In this document: piece after piece, positions 59,201-64,000 of the stretch
How positions within the stretch are numbered: the stretch's first letter is position 1
Layout: the number at the start of each line of letters is the position of its first letter
Assembly (NCBI GenBank): GCA_051647245.1
Contig: JBOFDS010000008.1
Location: forward strand, 124,001 to 188,000
DNA: 64,000 bases
Direction of reading: 5' to 3'
From: Brevinema_A sp051647245
GTDB lineage: Bacteria; Spirochaetota; Brevinematia; Brevinematales; Brevinemataceae
The notes under the pieces: generated by a model
The model's input: only the letters and a program-made list of their open reading frames with translations
Told to the model about the DNA's origin: nothing
Database searches by the model: none
Translations under genes and position numbers: made by a program

Positions 59201-61429
59201 ATGCCTTATTTTGAATGGAATCTTCGTCGCTCAGATGTACCTTTACATCGTGAGATCAAGAATTCTCTTTTGCTTCCTGAATTTATCTTGAATATTGCTA
59301 AAAACAGAGGGATTGATACGTATCCTGCGATCATGCAGTTTGCGTTCCCTCAGATGTACTCCATGCGTAGTCCTTTTTTATTAACAGATATGGACAAAGC
59401 TGTTTCACGCATTCTTCAAGCAATTAAAGCAAACGAAAAAATCTTGATCTTTGGCGACAAAGATGCTGATGGCGTTACCTCTACAACAATTATTTACCGA
59501 ATTGTATCTCGCTTCAAAGGAAACATTTCTTTTCGTGTTCCTGAAGGTGAAGAACATTATGGTATCTCAAAAGAAGCCCTCGACGAAGCAAAAGCCGATG
59601 GCGTTAGCCTTATTATCACAGTCGACTGTGGTATCACCGCAATTGAAGAAGCTCGCTATGCAAAAGAGCTCGATATTGATCTCATCATTACCGACCACCA
59701 TGAGCCTTTGGAAGAAATTCCTGAAGCTATCGCTCTCATCAACCCAAAATTGAACAATTACCCTTTCCCATTCCTTGCAGGGGCTGGCGTTGCGCTTAAA
59801 GTAGCTCAAGCTCTTGCGGAGGCATCTTATCTTGAAGAATATGATCAAGAGTTTGTCTGTTTCGATATTGAAACAACAGGATTGGATCCTGAGCAAGACG
59901 AAATCACGGAAATTGCAGCTATCATCACCAAAAACGGTATCGAAATCGCTCACTTCGAGTGTCTCGTCAAAACTGCGAAACCTCTTTCCCCTCAGATTAC
60001 TCAAATCACAGGCATCACTAATGAAATGCTTGCGGAAAAAGGGATTCCTGTAACGGAAGCTTTGGAAAAATTCTTAGAATTTATCGGCGATCGTACATTA
60101 ATTGGACATAATATTATTGGATTTGACATGAAATTTATGCAGATCCAACTCAAAAAACATCTCCAACAATCTCTCTCCAACAAACCCATCGATACCTTGC
60201 CATTGTCTAGAAATATGTTTAAGCAACTCAAATCCCACGCTCTTTTTGCGATTGGGGAACATTTGGGGATTTTTGTGGATCAATCTCAATTACATAGAGC
60301 CTTGAATGACGTCCGCCTCAACGCAGAGGTATTCCGTCGCATGATCCTCACAAAATGTAAACCTATAGAACAAATCCTAGCGGAACTCTTTCCCTTGGCA
60401 GCTATTGGTACCGTTGCAGATATTATGCCTCTCGAAGATGAAAATCGTATCATCGTCAAAATGGGGATTGATCAAAAAAATCTCAAGCTCACTACAACAG
60501 GTCTCATTGCTCTATTGAGAAAATTAAACATCATGGACAAGCTTGACTCAAAAATGATAGGATGGACTCTCGGGCCTATTATCAATTCCCCAGGACGTCT
60601 CGGTCAAGCAAGCATCGTTGTGGATCTTTTAATATCAACAAATATCAATGAAGTCAATAATTTAGTGGAACAATTGATCCTCAAAGATCAAGAAAGAAAA
60701 GATTTGATTTCTTCTTTAGAAGGTGAAATCGTTCGCTGTATCGATCATGAACACATCAAAGCGAATAAACACGTCTTCATGGTCTCTAATAATATCGCTC
60801 GTGGTCTGACAGGTCTCATCGCCACCAAATTGACCAATCAATTCCATGTTCCTGTGATCATTGTTGCTAAAATGGATGATGGCTCTTACTCTGGTTCTGT
60901 GCGCTCTACGGGTGATTTCAATGTTGTGGACTTCCTAAGTTCTTATGAAAATCTCTTTGTCCGATTTGGTGGACATAAGTCTGCTGGGGGATTTGTGATT
61001 GAAGAATCCAATATGGAAAATCTCAAAGAACATCTCTCTCAATACATGAATAGTTGGACAGCTGAAAATCTCAAAAATCCTTTAGATATCGATATTGAGT
61101 TGACAGATTTAGCAATTTTAAGTGTTAAAAATATCAACTACATGCGAAATCTTTTTAGCCCTATTGGTAGCAAAAATCCTTACCCTAACTTCCTTGTCAA
61201 AAATGTTTTTGTAATCGAACAAAAAACAATAGGCAAAAATAAAGACCATGTCTTCTTTAAGTTTAAAAAGGGCGAAAAAGAATTCAATGGTGTTGCTTGG
61301 GGATTTGCAGGTCGTTGGGAAGAAATCAAAAACTCTACAAACTTCGATCTTGTTGGCATCCCTGAAATCAACGAATGGAATAATAACACAGAAGTGCGTC
61401 TTGAAATTATCGATATGAATGGACGCTAG
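59201..61429 (+). CDS. recJ: RecJ single-strand exonuclease with an inserted DEDDh exonuclease domain
   Basis: 742 residues; ordinary RecJ has about 560-580. The DHH nuclease motifs are present: GDKDADGVTS (85-94), ITVDCGI, TDHH (164-167) and, after the insert, LAAIGTVADIMPLEDENR. DHHA1 follows with RFGGHKSAGG (GGH 590-592), then an OB-like C-terminal domain. Between the DHH core's GAGVALKVAQALAE and its GTVAD motif, residues about 210-385 form a DnaQ-type DEDDh domain: Asp222 and Glu224 in FDIETTGLDP, HNIIGFD with Asp309, and His365/Asp370 in HRALNDVRLN. All five catalytic residues are intact. GGAG precedes ATG 59201. RecJ degrades ssDNA 5'-3'; the insert would add 3'-5' activity. Co-directional with holB. 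Confidence 0.93.
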   Translation: MPYFEWNLRRSDVPLHREIKNSLLLPEFILNIAKNRGIDTYPAIMQFAFPQMYSMRSPFLLTDMDKAVSRILQAIKANEKILIFGDKDADGVTSTTIIYRIVSRFKGNISFRVPEGEEHYGISKEALDEAKADGVSLIITVDCGITAIEEARYAKELDIDLIITDHHEPLEEIPEAIALINPKLNNYPFPFLAGAGVALKVAQALAEASYLEEYDQEFVCFDIETTGLDPEQDEITEIAAIITKNGIEIAHFECLVKTAKPLSPQITQITGITNEMLAEKGIPVTEALEKFLEFIGDRTLIGHNIIGFDMKFMQIQLKKHLQQSLSNKPIDTLPLSRNMFKQLKSHALFAIGEHLGIFVDQSQLHRALNDVRLNAEVFRRMILTKCKPIEQILAELFPLAAIGTVADIMPLEDENRIIVKMGIDQKNLKLTTTGLIALLRKLNIMDKLDSKMIGWTLGPIINSPGRLGQASIVVDLLISTNINEVNNLVEQLILKDQERKDLISSLEGEIVRCIDHEHIKANKHVFMVSNNIARGLTGLIATKLTNQFHVPVIIVAKMDDGSYSGSVRSTGDFNVVDFLSSYENLFVRFGGHKSAGGFVIEESNMENLKEHLSQYMNSWTAENLKNPLDIDIELTDLAILSVKNINYMRNLFSPIGSKNPYPNFLVKNVFVIEQKTIGKNKDHVFFKFKKGEKEFNGVAWGFAGRWEEIKNSTNFDLVGIPEINEWNNNTEVRLEIIDMNGR

Positions 61430-61430
61430 A

Positions 61431-62576
61431 ATGAGCTTCAGAGTTTCAAACAAAGCCACCTCTCTCCTGCAACGTTTTTGTGACACACCAACACAAAGTC
61501 GCGCCCTACTCTTAATTGGAAAAAATGGCTGGGGAAAATTTTCTTCTGGGATTGATTTTGCAGAAAACATCCTCGGAACAGATCCTCTGCAAAGCAGTGA
61601 TTTTTTCTGTTTTAGAAATGATCAATTTGCACTCAAAACAGAGTATTTCTTAACCAAAACTCCAGCTACAAAAGCTGCTTGGGATTGGATTTATCTCCTT
61701 CAACGGCGTATTAATGTTTCTTTACTGATAGGAGAATCTCTTGGTACAGGTGCAAAGATCGCCACAACTAAAGACGATCTTGATAGTTACATTGCTCAAA
61801 AAGAATTCCCTCAAGACAAAAAATTCATGGACCAACTACTGACACTTTGCGGAATTTTTGATAAAAAAACAGGTGTGCCTATAGATATTATCCGAGAAAT
61901 CTCAAAATTCCATGCTATGCATAGTGATCATGGTCGTGTAAGTTTGATTGGGAATTTTGATCAAGCTGATGAAACCACACAAAATGCTGCCTTAAAGTTA
62001 CTTGAAGAACCTCATCCCAACCACTGGCTCATCTTGACAGCAGAAAATGAAAAAAATATCATTCAGACGATCAAATCACGTACCGTCAAGATCGTATTTA
62101 CAGAGCCATCGGCAGGAGATCTCGCATTTTTAGGATCGGAGACTCACCCCCTGTCGGCGACCAATATCATGAAAGAATCTTTATACAAGATTTCTCAGAC
62201 AAAAAAAGCTCTATTAAAAGAGTTTTTTGATAACAGTATCAATCAAGTCGATCAAAACATTCACTTTCTACAATTCATAGAAACTCTTGTAAAGGAACAG
62301 CAGACAGATTTATTTCTTGAATCTTTACAACAATGTTTTGAAGATGCTTTTATCTTGAGACAAAATCATTTACGTAATCTTTCTATTCCTTTGAAAATAG
62401 CTGAATACCAAGAATTTAGCTCAAAACTTCAAAGAGTAAGTACAACGGAATTAGAAGAATTTGTTTCTCTAATTGGTCAAGCTCGTACACAAGTGGCTCG
62501 TTCTGTAATCAAAGTAGAAGCATTCTTACCTCCTTTATTCTTAGAAATTGCAAGAACTCTTATCAAAATCAAATAA
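61431..62576 (+). CDS. holB: DNA polymerase III delta-prime-like clamp-loader subunit
   Basis: AAA+ family clamp-loader component without a full zinc finger. It has LLIGKNGWGKFSSG as a degenerate P-loop, GRVSLIGNFDQADETTQNAALKLLEEP, LILTAENEKNIIQTIKSRTVKI (the SRC motif reads SRT), and a helical C-terminal domain. It has 381 residues from ATG 61431, one base after the recJ stop; ATG 61419, overlapping recJ, is an alternative, and neither has a strong ribosome binding site. Delta-prime is favoured over DnaX because the nucleotide site is degenerate and the length short. Confidence 0.82.
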   Translation: MSFRVSNKATSLLQRFCDTPTQSRALLLIGKNGWGKFSSGIDFAENILGTDPLQSSDFFCFRNDQFALKTEYFLTKTPATKAAWDWIYLLQRRINVSLLIGESLGTGAKIATTKDDLDSYIAQKEFPQDKKFMDQLLTLCGIFDKKTGVPIDIIREISKFHAMHSDHGRVSLIGNFDQADETTQNAALKLLEEPHPNHWLILTAENEKNIIQTIKSRTVKIVFTEPSAGDLAFLGSETHPLSATNIMKESLYKISQTKKALLKEFFDNSINQVDQNIHFLQFIETLVKEQQTDLFLESLQQCFEDAFILRQNHLRNLSIPLKIAEYQEFSSKLQRVSTTELEEFVSLIGQARTQVARSVIKVEAFLPPLFLEIARTLIKIK

Positions 62577-62605
62577 AAAACAAGGCTTCAAGCCTTGTTT
62601 TTTTG
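62573..62605. terminator. Bidirectional terminator between holB and lptF/G
   Basis: AAAAAACAAGGCTT and AAGCCTTGTTTTTT, a perfect 14-bp palindrome with A and T runs. Confidence 0.88.
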
Positions 62606-62612
62606 TTTAAAT

Positions 62613-64000
62613 TTATGTTGTGGATCGAGCATAAAGTACAAAAGCGAGCACACCAAAGATCATACTACCACCAAAACCTCCGATGAAAGGTGTCACATCC
62701 CCACGACCGGCCATTCCCAGAAATGACGTATACATCAAGTAATACACAATAAATAAACCCATACTAATAGCACTATTAATAGGTACGGAAACCTTTTTAG
62801 AGGCCATATTCACAATCCCTATCCCCACCATAACTACAAAAATTAAGCCCAATGGATAAGCATCTTTAGCGTAGTATCTTGTTAATTCAGCGTGGTAGGA
62901 ACGTCCCGATTGTTTGAGTTTTTCGATGTGGCGAAGTCCTTCTTCAATGGTCATCGCATCGATAGGATACCAATTACGCTCAAAATACCAATAAGGATCG
63001 TTAATATCAGGAAGGACTTTATACTCAACTTGTTCAAATTCAAAACGTTTACCACCGTCTTCAATAGATCTAATTGTTCCGTTAGAAATTGCCCAAGCCT
63101 CGTGGCCAGCCTCCCAGTACAAGCGTTCCGCATCAATACGTTTTTTGAAAGTCATCCTATCCTTCACACGGATATTTTTAAGAGATTCGAGTTTGATTCT
63201 GTTTGTAAAAAGCCACTCTGTCTCAGAATCATAAGGCTTGAATTCTGGAGTATTTACAGTATTTGGATCTTGGTATTGGACAATAGTAGCATTTTCAATG
63301 TACTTTTCTGTTGCATTATAATATTCACCAAGATAAAGCAGTTGATTCTTACCAAAAATGGTGAACTTTTTATTGTCATTAAGAAAAGTCAATTCACCAA
63401 GCTTAGCCTGATGCAGTGCCACACGCCGATAAATATAGGACTTTTGATAGCTTGGCAAAATAAAACCATTCATTAAAAAAGTAACTATACAAATATAATA
63501 AACCACAGAAGTGAATACCATATAAAAGGTTAAGCGATAGATACTTGTGCCGGTACTTACCATTGCTACCATTTCTCTACTCGCAGAAAGACGACTCAAG
63601 ACATAGGCAGTAGCAAACAAGAATCCAAATGGTTGCAAAATGAAAGTCCAGTAAGGCACCGTATTCAAATAGTGCAGGTTCAAATAATATCGATCAACAT
63701 CATCAGGGAGTCTTCTCATATCTTGGAAAATTTGGGACATCTCATAAATCGAAACAAAAAGAATAATCGAACCAAGCATAGAAAAAATAAACTGTTTCAT
63801 AATATATGAATCCAATTTATTCCAACGAAGCATCCTAAGATTTTTAATAAATTGATCCTTACGTGTGAAGGTCATCAGCATTTTGATGAAATTTTTGGAG
63901 AAGTAGTAAATATCATTAAAAATCTCAACAATTCCATCATACCAATGGTGTTGACGAGGTTGCCCTGGGACTTGTTTTGGAAATAAATTACTTAATATTT
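62613..64000 (-). CDS. LptF/LptG-family permease (5' end beyond the window)
   Basis: YjgP/YjgQ membrane protein of the Lpt transporter that moves lipopolysaccharide, or another glycolipid in LPS-lacking spirochaetes, from the inner membrane. TM1 is FIFSMLGSIILFVSIYEMS; LSRLSASREMVAMVSTGTS is the coupling-helix region; a periplasmic domain of about 190 residues follows, then three C-terminal TMs (GLIFVVMVGIGIV and so on). The frame stays open from ATG 63881 through the right edge (codons to 63998), and no ribosome binding site precedes 63881, so the true start is probably outside. F and G paralogues cannot be told apart here. Confidence 0.87.
   Translation of the reverse strand, partial: ILSNLFPKQVPGQPRQHHWYDGIVEIFNDIYYFSKNFIKMLMTFTRKDQFIKNLRMLRWNKLDSYIMKQFIFSMLGSIILFVSIYEMSQIFQDMRRLPDDVDRYYLNLHYLNTVPYWTFILQPFGFLFATAYVLSRLSASREMVAMVSTGTSIYRLTFYMVFTSVVYYICIVTFLMNGFILPSYQKSYIYRRVALHQAKLGELTFLNDNKKFTIFGKNQLLYLGEYYNATEKYIENATIVQYQDPNTVNTPEFKPYDSETEWLFTNRIKLESLKNIRVKDRMTFKKRIDAERLYWEAGHEAWAISNGTIRSIEDGGKRFEFEQVEYKVLPDINDPYWYFERNWYPIDAMTIEEGLRHIEKLKQSGRSYHAELTRYYAKDAYPLGLIFVVMVGIGIVNMASKKVSVPINSAISMGLFIVYYLMYTSFLGMAGRGDVTPFIGGFGGSMIFGVLAFVLYARSTT

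Noticed and set aside
1..64000. CRISPR array, insertion sequence, prophage or toxin-antitoxin module
   Set aside because: No regularly spaced direct repeats, transposase motifs, integrase motifs or paired small toxin/antitoxin frames were found.

Overview
This is a low-G+C bacterial chromosome segment, densely coded on both strands. It has canonical sigma-70 promoters (TTGACA and TATAAT, nearly always 17 bp apart), GGAGG-type ribosome binding sites and many short intrinsic terminators. Two tandem FlaA-type periplasmic flagellar sheath proteins, a V-type ATPase operon instead of an F-type one, several lipoproteins and OppA-like binding lipoproteins without permeases point to a spirochaete (Spirochaetota). 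The genus cannot be fixed from the sequence alone. Brachyspira/Brevinema-like lineages are plausible, and the ATPase gene order differs from the Borrelia/Treponema order as I remember it. I see no insertion sequence, prophage, CRISPR array or rRNA.

Layout. 1-5016: pyrimidine operon pyrB(partial)-K-D-F-C-E. 5121-9408: cell-envelope genes (secreted glycine/tyrosine-rich protein, lipoprotein, 5'-nucleotidase lipoprotein, probable outer-membrane protein). 9532-15006: aminotransferase, the anaerobic ribonucleotide reductase operon nrdD-FNT-nrdG, and an aldose epimerase. 15130-18458: tRNA-Ser(CGA), then a TPP riboswitch driving thiE-thiM-thiD-pnuT-like. 18531-26529: HAMP-less chemoreceptor, small membrane protein, two OppA-like lipoproteins, two FlaA proteins and an FlgD-Ig-like lipoprotein. 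26764-31305: genome-maintenance genes rdgB-udg4-priA, then rlmN. 31354-39148: lactate permease, trpS with two membrane-protein genes, clpC. 39178-46005: WG-repeat protein, yraN pair, and an operon of thioesterase, PAP2 phosphatase, flagellin-modifying MAF protein, metallo-beta-lactamase-fold hydrolase and a TPR/SH3 protein. 46046-56099: V-ATPase operon K-F-E-A-B-D-usp-G/H-C-I with rsgA coupled to its end. 56384-64000: two hypotheticals, a 50-residue basic protein, bactofilin-map, recJ-holB and a partial LptF/G permease.

Physiology that follows: de novo UMP synthesis, thiamine salvage rather than full synthesis, anaerobic dNTP synthesis, a rotary V-ATPase, lactate exchange, peptide capture, and periplasmic flagella that may be glycosylated. 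The most unusual object is the RecJ nuclease (59201-61429): a complete DEDDh 3'-5' exonuclease domain is inserted inside the DHH core, which would put two opposite-polarity exonuclease sites in one polypeptide. Second-tier points are the formate/nitrite-family channel translationally coupled between nrdD and nrdG, the UspA-domain gene and rsgA inside the V-ATPase operon, and an isolated 50-codon gene with its own ribosome binding site and terminator.
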